A DNA stretch of 64,000 bases, from the NCBI GenBank assembly GCA_004173455.1, contig SECL01000008.1, positions 35,409 through 99,408 of the forward strand, in the 5' to 3' direction. Positions within the stretch are counted from its first letter, which is position 1, and every line of letters begins with the position of its first letter. Positions 37,068 to 47,200 of this stretch are shown one piece after another. Below the pieces are notes generated by a model, which searched no databases, was not told the DNA's origin, and saw only the letters and a list, made by a program, of their open reading frames with translations. The translations under genes and the position numbers were made by a program. The stretch is from Moraxellaceae bacterium (GTDB lineage Bacteria > Pseudomonadota > Gammaproteobacteria > Pseudomonadales > Moraxellaceae).

Positions 37068-37164
37068 TAATGGATTTAACAAGCCAACAAACAGGCAAAA
37101 AGAAGCCCCTGCGCTGCGGTAACAGCCAGAAGCATGACCCCAACATCGCTGGAGTAATAAAAGT

Positions 37165-37368
37165 ATGAATTCAATTCCCCAATATGTCAAACGCGGTGCC
37201 ACTGGCCCACTACGGCATGCAACCCCGATCGTTAAGGCTAAAACTCACCGCTCAGGTGCCCGTACTGTGTTTGCGGTGTGCATCGGCTTTGGCTGCTTTA
37301 TCTTCTTTGTTGGCTTTAGCACTGGCCTGTTTGTGCTGTTTAACGTCCTGATCCGTGGGGGCGTATAA
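37165..37368 (+). CDS. Small membrane protein
   Basis: FAVCIGFGCFIFFVGFSTGLFVLFNVLI hydrophobic segment. Confidence 0.55.
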   Translation: MNSIPQYVKRGATGPLRHATPIVKAKTHRSGARTVFAVCIGFGCFIFFVGFSTGLFVLFNVLIRGGV

Positions 37369-37370
37369 CA

Positions 37371-38401
37371 TGAAAAAGCTAATTAATGGCCAAGATGCCT
37401 TAATCGCCCTGGCAAACGGATCTGATGTTCAGTGTTTGCACAATGGCCAGTGGCAAAGCGCCCTAACCTGTACTGCTGTGGGATTCCTAAAAAATGCTTT
37501 TGAATTCCGCATTGCACCAAAGATGATCAAAATTGGTAATGTTGAAATTGAGGCGCCGGAAACTGAAGCGCCTCCAGCGAGTGGAAGATACTATATTCCT
37601 AACCTGGCTGACATTAGATTGTATCGGGAAGTTTATTGGCATAATACGAATTATAACCAGGCTAACCTAAAATACGGTGTTATTCACCTCTCTCCAGAGA
37701 ATGCTGAAGCTCATGCCAAGGCTCTGATTCTGGCCAGTGGCGGCTCACTGGATGAGGTGGTGCCTACTGAGCCAGCAGCTACTGAACCAGCGCCTACTGG
37801 GCCGGTACCTGATCCAGAAGATCCACTGGCTGACATGAATATGGACGAACCGACACCAGTAATGGAGGATGAAAATCCACCGGCTCCGGAGAAGAAACCG
37901 CGCCAGCGTAAAAAGCAAAATAGCGTTGAACCGGTAGCGGATATCGCGCCTGCTGAGCCTACCAATGATACAGCCGAATTTGTTACACCACCTGCTGTTG
38001 AGTTTGAGGAGCCTCAGCCAGCGGATTTGGATTCTGATGCAGTCACGGAACAACCTGCCAGCTCAACTGAGTTAAGTCGCGTTGATAAACTGGTTGGCCA
38101 GATTACCAATGCCAAAACAGTTGGTGAAGTCACGACTATTTTCACACGCTATACCATTGGTCTTAGTGCTGCTGATTACAAAATCGTTAGTGATGCGATT
38201 GTAAACCGTCATAAAGAGCTAGCAGATTCTGAACCTGAACCACCATCATTGGCAGAGCATATCAAGGCCAGCCAAACCATTCCAGAGCTAAGCGCACTTG
38301 TTCCTGAGATCATGGGGCTGGACATTCAGGTCATGTCGAGCATGGAAACAATTTATAACCAGCGCCGTGCCGAGCTGCTTAAAGCAAAGGATGGTGAATG
38401 A
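37371..38401 (+). CDS. Pro/Glu-rich protein with two copies of a small helical module
   Basis: MKKLINGQDALIALANG...; C-terminal repeats shared with the downstream ERF protein. Confidence 0.65.
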
Positions 38402-39348
38402 TGAAAGTTTACCATGCGATTAATGCCGTACAGCGCGCACTGGCCAGTACGGGTATTTCAAAGGATCGTCAGGCTTCAGGTTTTGGCAATGGCTATGCTT
38501 TCCGTGGCATTGATGATGTTTACAATGCCATAGCTCCCCTACTGGCCGAACATCAGCTGGTGATTATTCCACGCTGTGTTGAGCGTACTGAAACACAGCG
38601 GCCTAGCGGCAATAAGACCCTGTATTTTGTCCTGGTCAAAATGGAGTTTGATTTTATCAGCAGTGAGGATGGATCTAAGCACGTGGCCTGTGTATTTGGT
38701 GAGGCAATGGACTCGGGCGACAAGGCAACCAACAAGGCCATGTCTATTGCCTATAAGTACGCCTGTTTCCAGACCTTTGCTATTCCTACCGAGGGTGACA
38801 ACGATCCGGACGCCACCGTGCATGCTCCCGGTAATGCCCAAGCTAAACCTAAGCAGGCAGCTGGCCAGCAGCAACAGCCGCAAACTAATCAGCAGACTGA
38901 AGCGCAGTTAAAGACTGTCCCTCATATTCTGAATGATATTAACAAGGCCCGGAATATAGATACGCTGGTCATGATCCGTGATTATGTGGCTGCCCGGCAA
39001 TACAGCGAGTCTGATATAGGCGAAATCAAGATAGCTTTGAAATCACGCCATGATCAGCTGATGCAAACAAAACCAGCTCAGGCTAACCAGCAGCATGGCC
39101 AGCAAAGGGGAATCAAACCACTTCAGTCTGTGCTTAAGGACATTCTGGCCACCAAGACCATTCACGATCTTACCGATATTAAAAACTATGTTTTCAATGT
39201 TGGCCATGGTGAGGAAGGCTATACCGAGCATGATTTCCGTATCATTAAAAACCAGCTCGCAGCGCAACATGACAAGCTGATCAAGTACCCGACTAAGAAC
39301 CCTGCTCCAGCTGGCCAGCCCAACCTGGATGATGATATCCCATTTTGA
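38398..39348 (+). CDS. erf: ERF-family single-strand annealing recombinase
   Basis: ASGFGNGYAFRGIDDVYNAIAPLLAEHQLVIIPRC...ATNKAMSIAYKYACFQTFAIPTEGDNDPD; C-terminal DDDIPF tip. Confidence 0.9.
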   Translation: MMKVYHAINAVQRALASTGISKDRQASGFGNGYAFRGIDDVYNAIAPLLAEHQLVIIPRCVERTETQRPSGNKTLYFVLVKMEFDFISSEDGSKHVACVFGEAMDSGDKATNKAMSIAYKYACFQTFAIPTEGDNDPDATVHAPGNAQAKPKQAAGQQQQPQTNQQTEAQLKTVPHILNDINKARNIDTLVMIRDYVAARQYSESDIGEIKIALKSRHDQLMQTKPAQANQQHGQQRGIKPLQSVLKDILATKTIHDLTDIKNYVFNVGHGEEGYTEHDFRIIKNQLAAQHDKLIKYPTKNPAPAGQPNLDDDIPF

Positions 39349-39398
39349 TATACCCGCCCTGCTGTGGCGGGGCATCCTACCCTATTGAAGGATGTTAA

Positions 39399-40418
39399 AT
39401 GATGAATAAGAAATATCCACCACGAGATTTTTCACTTGATAATGCTGTCATAAGCGTTATGAAGGTACTTAAAGAAAATCCTGCTGGCCTGCACATCAGC
39501 CAGCTGACTGGTCTGGCACGTTTAAGCGTCAATACAACCAGACAGGCTTTGGATGCAATCAAAGCAGTGCAGCTGGGCGAAGATTGGTTTTTGCCTGAGG
39601 ATCGTAGCGCCAAGAAACCAGAGCCTGAAGCTGCACCGGTGTTAATGGCCAAAGCGCCTGTTGTTGAGGTTATAAAGCCAGCTGAAGAAAACCGACCTGC
39701 TGACGTGGTATCACTGGCCAGTGAGTCAGTTCCAGCTGAAGTAGAACCATTGGCCAGTACACCAGAACAAAACGCAGTTGAACCTGTTCCTGTACTTCGA
39801 CGAATTAAAAAAGCGTTTGAAGATAATCCGGCTGGCCTAACAGCTGAAGAACTAATGACACTCGCCGAGTGTAGCCGCAAGGAAATGGGTGGCAGTATGA
39901 GCTATGTCCGGAAAACATGGTTTCCTGTTGAGCTTAAAACCTGTGAGGATGGCCAGCGCCGGTATGTGCCAGGCGCACCAATTAGCAAAGCAAAATCAGT
40001 GAAGCAGGTAGATCCAAAACTGGATACACCCATCACTGAAGTATTTGGCAAGTCGACCAGTGATGAACTTGGCCAGAATCCACTGCCAGATCCGCTGACC
40101 ACACCGTGTACACCAGTTGCGGCAATTATTCAGGAAACGCCTAAAAATATACAAGATCAGGAGGAAATTATTCAAAAATCACCTGAAATTATTACTTCTG
40201 TGCCTACCACTTTAAGTTTAGTAGAACAGATCAAAGCCAGTAAACAGGTGGAAATTGTCCGAACTGAACAAATCACCTTAGATGGCCAGCAGCTGACCCA
40301 GCTCCTAAAAGACACTTTCGGTTTTGATGATGTCCAGATTTTTACTAACTGGAATATCGGCGTGGACGTGTCTAAGGTCATTCTTAAAAAGGTAGTTAAT
40401 GAGGTGGCCAGCCAATGA
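39399..40418 (+). CDS. Phage protein with two winged-helix-like modules
   Basis: VLKENPAGLHISQLTGLARLSVNTTRQALDAI and AFEDNPAGLTAEELMTLAECSRKEMGGSMSYV. Confidence 0.6.
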   Translation: MMNKKYPPRDFSLDNAVISVMKVLKENPAGLHISQLTGLARLSVNTTRQALDAIKAVQLGEDWFLPEDRSAKKPEPEAAPVLMAKAPVVEVIKPAEENRPADVVSLASESVPAEVEPLASTPEQNAVEPVPVLRRIKKAFEDNPAGLTAEELMTLAECSRKEMGGSMSYVRKTWFPVELKTCEDGQRRYVPGAPISKAKSVKQVDPKLDTPITEVFGKSTSDELGQNPLPDPLTTPCTPVAAIIQETPKNIQDQEEIIQKSPEIITSVPTTLSLVEQIKASKQVEIVRTEQITLDGQQLTQLLKDTFGFDDVQIFTNWNIGVDVSKVILKKVVNEVASQ

Positions 40419-40684
40419 AATATAAATATTTTACAATTGGCCAGCTGAAGCAGCTCATTGCAGATCTGCCTGATGACATGCTAGTGCTTTCAGAAAACCG
40501 GTATGAGTCTGACACCTATGATACGCCTTTGAGCATCCAGACAGCAGTTATGCAAATGTCTGGTGATTCCGGTGCGCGTTTTGAGGAAATTGACCCGGCC
40601 GAACCTAAAGATATTCCGCGTTATATCACCCATAAGTGCCTAGTGATTGAGGAAGGCCAAACCCAGTATCTGGAGGATAAATAA
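40415..40684 (+). CDS. Hypothetical phage protein
   Basis: Overlaps upstream stop (ATGA); FTIGQLKQLIADLPDDMLVLS. Confidence 0.65.
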   Translation: MKYKYFTIGQLKQLIADLPDDMLVLSENRYESDTYDTPLSIQTAVMQMSGDSGARFEEIDPAEPKDIPRYITHKCLVIEEGQTQYLEDK

Positions 40685-40686
40685 CC

Positions 40687-40983
40687 ATGGGAGCAACAGC
40701 CAAAAAACGTCTGACTAAATTGGATAAAATGACACCTGAGCAAAAAGCAGCTGAAGCCATTAAGTTCTGGGCAGCTCCAGCTGATGCCATGTTTTCACCA
40801 GAAACCCTGGCTATCGTATTTAAAAAGTCCTTGCCCTGGTTTCAGCTCAAGCGGTGTACTGGCGGCGGCATTCCTTTTTCAAAACCAGATAAAGGACGTG
40901 ACGTTTTTTACAAGAAAGCCGATGCACTGGCTTACTTTGATAAAAACCAGATGCACAGTACATCCACCCCAGTGAGCGCCTAA
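40687..40983 (+). CDS. Excisionase-like/MerR-type HTH candidate
   Basis: SLPWFQLKRCTGGGIPFSKPDKGRDVFYKKADALAYFDKN; adjacent to the att region. Confidence 0.55.
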   Translation: MGATAKKRLTKLDKMTPEQKAAEAIKFWAAPADAMFSPETLAIVFKKSLPWFQLKRCTGGGIPFSKPDKGRDVFYKKADALAYFDKNQMHSTSTPVSA

Positions 40984-40987
40984 ATTA

Positions 40988-41045
40988 TGTAGGCGACGTG
41001 TAGACAAGCAGGTAAAAAATAGTTTGTGTAGGCAACATGTAGGCA
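40988..41045 (+). repeat. Direct repeats, candidate integrase arm-type sites
   Basis: TGTAGGCGACGTGTAGACA 40988-41006 and TGTAGGCAACATGTAGGCA 41027-41045 (16/19 identical). Confidence 0.6.
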
Positions 41046-41182
41046 TAGTAATTATTGTGGGCTATGGTCTATTATTGCGAGCTATTGTAATTGCACTAGA
41101 AGTCATGTGAGGCAAGGGTTTCAGCTACTTTTATTTATTGCGTTTTATTGTTTATTATTGCCAAAAAATAACATCATAATCA

Positions 41183-41224
<42 letters not shown>

Positions 41225-41469
41225 ATATGTCACTGCAAAGATCACTTTAAAAACAAAACACTAAATTTTATCAAGTAGATCAATTGCATTGCGGGCAGAT
41301 AATACACCATGTCACATGAGCTGCAAAGGCAAAACAAAAAGTTTTTACAGGGTTGGTGGCTTTTTCAGCAGTTCAAACCTAACCTCACAACCAGCTCTGA
41401 ACCAAAATCAAATAGTAGTCCTATGTAAGCTATGGCACACTTAAAAATCCTACTCAGCATTTATTTGCC

Positions 41470-42105
41470 ATGTGTGCCAATTTTAAACCGCTACGCCCCG
41501 AACTTGCGCCAACTCTGGATTTATTTCCGCCGACTTTTGACTATAAGAACGAAGTCTATCCCGGTTATAACAGCCCTATTCTGGTGAAGTATAAAAATCA
41601 CATGGAATGGCGTGAGGCAGTCTTTGGCTTAATTCCCAAATGGGCAAAGGATAGCAAAATCAGTCGGCATACCTATAATGCGCGGCTAGAAACTGTTGCC
41701 GACAAACCCAGTTTCCGGCAGGCATGGCAGCATCAACAGTTTGCGCTGGTGGCAGTAGAAAGTATTTATGAACCGCGCTATATCGACGGTAAAGCCGAAC
41801 GCTGGGCAATTGAACGTGAAGACCAACAGCCATTTACGATTGCGACGCTGTATGAGCTGGCTCAGCAGGACAATCAACTGATACGTTCCATGACCATGCT
41901 GACCATTAATGCAGATCAGCATCCGCTCATGAAACAGTTTCATGCGCCAAATGATGAAAAACGGACAGTGGTTGTCATTCCACCGCATCTACGCATGGAT
42001 TGGCTAGATGCAGACCAGCAAATGGCCAGAGAAATGCTAAAAGAGCTGACACTCACCAGCTCTTTTAATGCTCATGACTTTAAGGCTTATGCAGCAAGAC
42101 GGTAA
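41470..42105 (+). CDS. SRAP/YedK-like SOS response-associated peptidase
   Basis: MCANFKP N-terminal Cys2, FGLIPKWAKD, YNARLETVADKPSFRQAW. Confidence 0.85.
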   Translation: MCANFKPLRPELAPTLDLFPPTFDYKNEVYPGYNSPILVKYKNHMEWREAVFGLIPKWAKDSKISRHTYNARLETVADKPSFRQAWQHQQFALVAVESIYEPRYIDGKAERWAIEREDQQPFTIATLYELAQQDNQLIRSMTMLTINADQHPLMKQFHAPNDEKRTVVVIPPHLRMDWLDADQQMAREMLKELTLTSSFNAHDFKAYAARR

Positions 42106-42149
42106 ATACCAAATCGCAATGCTAATGTAATTACATTGCAATCTTAATT

Positions 42150-43046
42150 TTAACCAAAACGGCCAGTAATATATGCTTCTGTCAGCTGATGATCGGGCTG
42201 GGTAAATACTTTTTCAGTGGCATTGACTTCAATCAGTTCACCCAGATGGAAGTATGCAGTACGATGTGAAACCCGTGCGGCCTGCTGCATGGAGTGCGTG
42301 ACAATCGCAATGGTATATTGACTAGACAATTCACTAATCAACTCTTCCACTTTCGCGGTCGCAATCGGATCCAGTGCAGAGCATGGTTCATCCATCAAAA
42401 TCACTTCTGGACTCACGGCAATGGTACGAGCAATGCATAAACGTTGCTGCTGGCCACCCGATAACCCTGTACCCGGCTGGGTCAAGCGGTCTTTTACTTC
42501 TTCCCACAACCCAGCACGACGCAAGCTGTTTTCAACAATTTCATCCAGCTCATAGCGATCCTTGGCCAGTCCATGCAATTTAGGACCATACGCCACATTA
42601 TCAAAAATGGACTTTGGAAACGGGTTGGGCTTTTGGAACACCATGCCGACCTGCGCACGCAGTAACACCACGTCTAGTGACGGATCGTAAATATCCTGAT
42701 CATCCATTTTGACGGTACCAGTCACACGGCAGCTATCAATGGTGTCATTCATGCGGTTTAAGGTGCGTAAGAATGTCGATTTGCCACAACCGGATGGCCC
42801 AATAAAAGCAATGACTTCATTTTTGTAGATGTTTAAGTCAATGCCTTTAATCGCTTCAGTTTGCCCATAATACACATGGACATCCTGTGTAGAAATCTTG
42901 ACTTCCGGCTGGCCTGATTGAGGCTTTGAGGCTTGTTCAGATACCGAAATATGGATTTGTGGGGTGCTGGATGGTTCACTATAACCTGCACTGCTTGCAT
43001 TCTTGGCCGAATAGGTGGCGTTATCCATTGAATTGGTTTTTATCAT
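42150..43046 (-). CDS. pstB: Phosphate ABC transporter ATP-binding protein
   Basis: [34 protein letters not shown]. Confidence 0.97.
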   Translation of the reverse strand: MIKTNSMDNATYSAKNASSAGYSEPSSTPQIHISVSEQASKPQSGQPEVKISTQDVHVYYGQTEAIKGIDLNIYKNEVIAFIGPSGCGKSTFLRTLNRMNDTIDSCRVTGTVKMDDQDIYDPSLDVVLLRAQVGMVFQKPNPFPKSIFDNVAYGPKLHGLAKDRYELDEIVENSLRRAGLWEEVKDRLTQPGTGLSGGQQQRLCIARTIAVSPEVILMDEPCSALDPIATAKVEELISELSSQYTIAIVTHSMQQAARVSHRTAYFHLGELIEVNATEKVFTQPDHQLTEAYITGRFG

Positions 43047-43052
43047 TTCGTA

Positions 43053-44462
43053 TTACCATCTCGTTTCAAATTTTTTGCGTAACCAGATTGCAAAGCCATT
43101 CAGGCCTATGAGCATAACCAGCAGTACAATAATGGCTGCGGCCGTTCTGGGTTCAAAAAAGTTTCTTAATTCATTACCTTGCCATAAATAAATCTGTACA
43201 GGCAAAGCGGTGGCTTGATCTAGGGGGGTAGATGGAATATCGGACACAAATGCTTTCATGCCAATTAGTAACAGCGGTGCAGTTTCACCAAGGGCATGCG
43301 CAACCCCAATAATGGCACCAGTTAATATACCCGGTATGGCCAGCGGTAGCACATGATGAAACACACTTTGCATTTTGGAAGCACCCAGCCCCAGTGCTGC
43401 CTGACGGATCGAAGGCGGTACCGCTTTTAATGACGCACGGGTTGCAATAATCACCGTAGGCAGCGTCATTAAACTGAGCACCAGACCACCAACTAATGGC
43501 GCAGAAATGGGAAAGTGAAACCAGTTGATAAAAATGGCCGCACCCAGCAAACCAAACACAATGGAGGGAACGGCAGCCAGATTGTTAATATTGACTTCAA
43601 TCAGATCAGTGATGTAGTTCTTGGGTGCAAATTCCTCCAGATAAATGGCACTGGCTACCCCGATTGGAATGGAAATGGCAATCACGATCAGCATCATATA
43701 CAGCGAGCCAATGAATGCACCCGCTAAACCACTGGATGCCGGAGCGCTGCGTGAATCTGCATTTAAAAACAGCGCAGTACTAAATTCACGAGTGATGATG
43801 CCATCTTGCTTTAACTGATCAGCAATACGACGCACCTCCGGGTCAAGCTGCTGCTGGTCGTCTGGCAGGTCACGGTCAATCTTGCCAGTGAGCCACACAT
43901 CGACATTGGCATCAGTTAAAAACTTGAGTTCTACAGTTTTGCCAATCAGACTAGGATCAGCCACTACCATGTCCCGCAAATGATAACGTTCGTCACTGTT
44001 AAACAACTTGCGAATGTCACGGCGTGATTGTTCAAGTTGCGGTTTTTTGGCGACAATACTGTTTTCAAGAATGCGGTTCCAGTTGACCATACCCAGTTCA
44101 GTCTGCCATGCAAATTCTCGCTCCTGAAAAGCAGCGGGACTTTCACCGGTCTTTTTTTGTGGTTTGGTAGGAACATCAATTAAGGCAGGGTCAAAAAACA
44201 CGCTGGTATGAATGGTACTTTGCCAAAAAGCTGGCAAACCACGCGCCAAAATACTGGTAAATAGCAGGGCAACGAAAAACAAACCTGCCATCACGGCACT
44301 AATCCCCATCAGGCGAAAGATTTTCTCACCCCGATGACGACGACCCAAGGAATTTGCAATCCGGCGGCGGCGAAGCTGTTGCTGTTGTAGACGCTGTTCT
44401 TCTGCACTGGACACGCCTTTACTGCCGCCGGAACTACCGGAAAAAGTATCTGATGTATTCAC
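43053..44462 (-). CDS. pstA: Phosphate ABC transporter permease PstA
   Basis: Operon position, permease sequence. Confidence 0.93.
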   Translation of the reverse strand: MNTSDTFSGSSGGSKGVSSAEEQRLQQQQLRRRRIANSLGRRHRGEKIFRLMGISAVMAGLFFVALLFTSILARGLPAFWQSTIHTSVFFDPALIDVPTKPQKKTGESPAAFQEREFAWQTELGMVNWNRILENSIVAKKPQLEQSRRDIRKLFNSDERYHLRDMVVADPSLIGKTVELKFLTDANVDVWLTGKIDRDLPDDQQQLDPEVRRIADQLKQDGIITREFSTALFLNADSRSAPASSGLAGAFIGSLYMMLIVIAISIPIGVASAIYLEEFAPKNYITDLIEVNINNLAAVPSIVFGLLGAAIFINWFHFPISAPLVGGLVLSLMTLPTVIIATRASLKAVPPSIRQAALGLGASKMQSVFHHVLPLAIPGILTGAIIGVAHALGETAPLLLIGMKAFVSDIPSTPLDQATALPVQIYLWQGNELRNFFEPRTAAAIIVLLVMLIGLNGFAIWLRKKFETRW

Positions 44463-45838
44463 TCGTATTGCTCACGGTATTTACGCACGATATAAAGTGC
44501 AATGACATTTAAACCCAATGTAATGACAAACAGGGTTAGACCCAGGGCAAACGCAACCAGCGACTGAGGGCTGGCAAAATCGGTATCACCAGTGAGCTGG
44601 TTAACAATAGTGACGGTGACTGTCGATACCGCTTCAAATGGATTGGCATGCAATTGTGGGCTATTGCCCGCAGCCAGCACTACAATCATGGTTTCACCAA
44701 TAGCACGGCTAGCGGCCAGCAGGAATGCCCCCATGATGCCCGGCAATGCAGCAGGCAGTACCACCTTCCTGATGGTTTCCGATTTGGTCGCGCCCAGTCC
44801 CAAAGAGCCATCACGTAAGGATCGTGGCACCTGAATGATAATGTCATCGGATAACGACGACACAAATGGAATAATCATAATGCCCATCACAAAACCAGCC
44901 GTCAGCGCACTGGTGGCATTGATATGCACGCCGACCAGCGCACCGAGCATGGAAAAAAATGGGCCAATCACCATCATGGCAAACACGCCATATACGATGG
45001 TTGGAATCCCCGCCAAAATCTCCAATACCGGTTTGGCCAGCGAACGAAAACGCGGCGTGGCGTATTCAGCCATATAAATCGCGGCCATTAAGCCAATGGG
45101 AACTGCCACTAGCAGGGCAATACAACTGACCATCAGCGTGCCCCACAGCAGCGGCAGCAAGCCATATTCACCCTGACTGCCGCCTGTAGAGCTAAAACCG
45201 GGATTCCATGTGGTGCCAAAGAAAAAGTCTGCCGGACTAACAAATTTAAAGAACCGCAGCGCCTCACCCAGCATCGACAATACGATGCCCAGCGTAGTTA
45301 AAATCGCAATGGCCGAACACAATGCCAATGCCACTTTAATGGCTTTTTCGACACTATTGCGCGCGCGAAGCTGAGCAGAAATTTTGCGGCGTGCATACGC
45401 CAGCCCTGCAATGGCCAGCGAAAAAACCACGGCGATTTTTGCAAATAGATTCACCAAAGACACTTGTTTTAGTTGTTGTGCCAGTGTGATTTCATACGGG
45501 GCTGGCGTGTCCTTGACCCCATAACCTGACGCAATATTGCTTAAGCGGTCAATCAGTACATCCAGTTGCGCTTCATTGAGCGAGCTTGCAATATTGGCAG
45601 GTAAGCCATTCAATACGATATGACGAATCAGGTCAGGTTCAACCAGACTCCAGATCATCAGCACCAATAACGCTGGCAGGCCACACCACAATGCGACCAG
45701 CGTGCCGTAATAGCCCGGTCTTGAATGTAATATGCCCGACTTTTCCCCTTTGGCCGCAATGGATTTACTGCGTAACAGTCCCACCTGATACGCGACTGCC
45801 GTTAGAGCCAGCAAAATGCCAATCAGCATTAAATTCAT
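44459..45838 (-). CDS. pstC: Phosphate ABC transporter permease PstC
   Basis: Operon position, permease sequence. Confidence 0.93.
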   Translation of the reverse strand: MNLMLIGILLALTAVAYQVGLLRSKSIAAKGEKSGILHSRPGYYGTLVALWCGLPALLVLMIWSLVEPDLIRHIVLNGLPANIASSLNEAQLDVLIDRLSNIASGYGVKDTPAPYEITLAQQLKQVSLVNLFAKIAVVFSLAIAGLAYARRKISAQLRARNSVEKAIKVALALCSAIAILTTLGIVLSMLGEALRFFKFVSPADFFFGTTWNPGFSSTGGSQGEYGLLPLLWGTLMVSCIALLVAVPIGLMAAIYMAEYATPRFRSLAKPVLEILAGIPTIVYGVFAMMVIGPFFSMLGALVGVHINATSALTAGFVMGIMIIPFVSSLSDDIIIQVPRSLRDGSLGLGATKSETIRKVVLPAALPGIMGAFLLAASRAIGETMIVVLAAGNSPQLHANPFEAVSTVTVTIVNQLTGDTDFASPQSLVAFALGLTLFVITLGLNVIALYIVRKYREQYE

Positions 45839-45939
45839 AGTTTCTCCAGCAATGTTAAAACCTCATTAACATTGGGTCTGCCTTGCGACAGCAAAAAAAA
45901 CAAAAGCTGGAAATGAATTTTTCATCTCCAGCCTACTGA

Positions 45940-46977
45940 TTATTTAAGTGTTTTACGTGCCTTGATCGTAGCAAGAACTTTGGCACGTTCTGCCTTAGGC
46001 AATGGAATTAAGCCTTCTTCTTGCAACTGGCTGCCCGCGCCTGACATTTTTTCATTCACAAAAAATTCAGCATATTCCTGCAAGCCCGGAATCACCCCAA
46101 TGTGTTCGCCTTTGACATAAAAGTACAACGGACGGGATACCGGATATTTGCCGCTTGCAATCGTGGCTTCACTTGGGGTTACTCCATTGACAGTCGCTAC
46201 ACGCAGACGATCACGGTTCTGGTCATAAAAGCTCAAGCCAAATACGCCGACTGCATTGGGAGAGGTTTTGAGGCGTGCCAATGTTTCGGTGTAATCACCA
46301 GACACCTCAATCACACGGCCATCTTTACGAAAGCTGGTGCATACTTTTTTGTTTTCATCTTCGGACAGGCCACGGTTGTATTCATACACATTACAGCCCG
46401 GATGCACCACTTTTTCTTCAAACACTTCACGAGTGCCGTGGTTGGACGCTGGAATCACCAGCATGATTTCCTGATCCGGCAGTGATTTGTCAATCTGGTT
46501 CCAGCGTGTAAACGGATTTGGCATCAGCTTGTTGCTTTTTGAAGGAATCTGAGCAGCCAGTGCGGCATAAATATGCGATGGTTTTAATGCAAACGGCTTT
46601 TTGCCAGCATTTGAGGCAAATACAATGCCGTCATAACCTACTTTGACTTCAATAATCTTGTTTACACCCACTTTTTTACAAGCTTCGATTTCAGCCGGCT
46701 TGATAGGACGTGACGCATTGGCAATATCAATGGTATTTTCGCCAACACCCTGACAAAACTGCTTTAAACCAGCGCCCGAGCCACCTGAGCCGACCACGGG
46801 TGCTTTAAACTGCGGATAAGTATTACCAAACTCTTCTGCCACAATACTTGCAAAAGGCAATACGGTGGATGAACCGGCAATTTGAATATTGTTCCGTGCA
46901 GCGTTTGCTGAAACGGTCACACCCAAGGTAGCTACGGCAAGTAATGTTACATTTAATGTGCGTGACTTAAGGCGCAT
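45940..46977 (-). CDS. pstS: Phosphate-binding protein PstS
   Basis: Signal peptide, NIQIAGSSTVLPFASIVAEEF, PVVGSGGSGAGLKQFC. Confidence 0.93.
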   Translation of the reverse strand: MRLKSRTLNVTLLAVATLGVTVSANAARNNIQIAGSSTVLPFASIVAEEFGNTYPQFKAPVVGSGGSGAGLKQFCQGVGENTIDIANASRPIKPAEIEACKKVGVNKIIEVKVGYDGIVFASNAGKKPFALKPSHIYAALAAQIPSKSNKLMPNPFTRWNQIDKSLPDQEIMLVIPASNHGTREVFEEKVVHPGCNVYEYNRGLSEDENKKVCTSFRKDGRVIEVSGDYTETLARLKTSPNAVGVFGLSFYDQNRDRLRVATVNGVTPSEATIASGKYPVSRPLYFYVKGEHIGVIPGLQEYAEFFVNEKMSGAGSQLQEEGLIPLPKAERAKVLATIKARKTLK

Positions 46978-47070
46978 AACGACCCTCTATTTTTTGCTTT
47001 TAAGTTGTCACAAATTTGACCCACCTAAGGTTAGGGTCTTGTTTGCTTGCGGGTATTGTGAAAGTTAAAC

Positions 47071-47087
47071 ATGACACTAATATGACA
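47071..47087 (-). promoter_or_regulatory. Pho box upstream of pstS
   Basis: TGTCAT-N5-TGTCAT on the minus strand. Confidence 0.7.
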
Positions 47088-47137
47088 AACCACCTCACCA
47101 AAGCCTGAACAAAATTTTTGATAGTCCAGGTTTGAGG

Positions 47138-47178
47138 ACATAAAAAAACCCCTTAAATGTTTAAGGGGTTTTAAGACG
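47138..47178. terminator. Intrinsic terminator between pit and pstS
   Basis: AAAAAACCCCTTAAATGTTTAAGGGGTTTTAAG. Confidence 0.7.
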
Positions 47179-47200
47179 GCCTGATTACGTGATGATTACT

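Larger units (their letters stand above)
1..41182. mobile_element. Prophage, contractile-tailed (myovirus-like), left end outside window
   Basis: Contiguous lysis, tail, baseplate, sheath, capsid, portal, terminase, replication, Cro/CI and ERF genes, ending at a half tRNA gene. Confidence 0.96.

Noticed and set aside
37070-37168. 32-aa ORF MDLTSQQTGKKKPLRCGNSQKHDPNIAGVIKV
   Set aside because: Its ATG overlaps the predicted -10 of the ERF operon, so it is probably not within the transcript
1-41182. Mu-like transposable phage
   Set aside because: Mu-F-like protein present but no transposase or Mu early genes; CI/Cro, DnaT-like replication and tRNA att fit an integrase-type temperate phage
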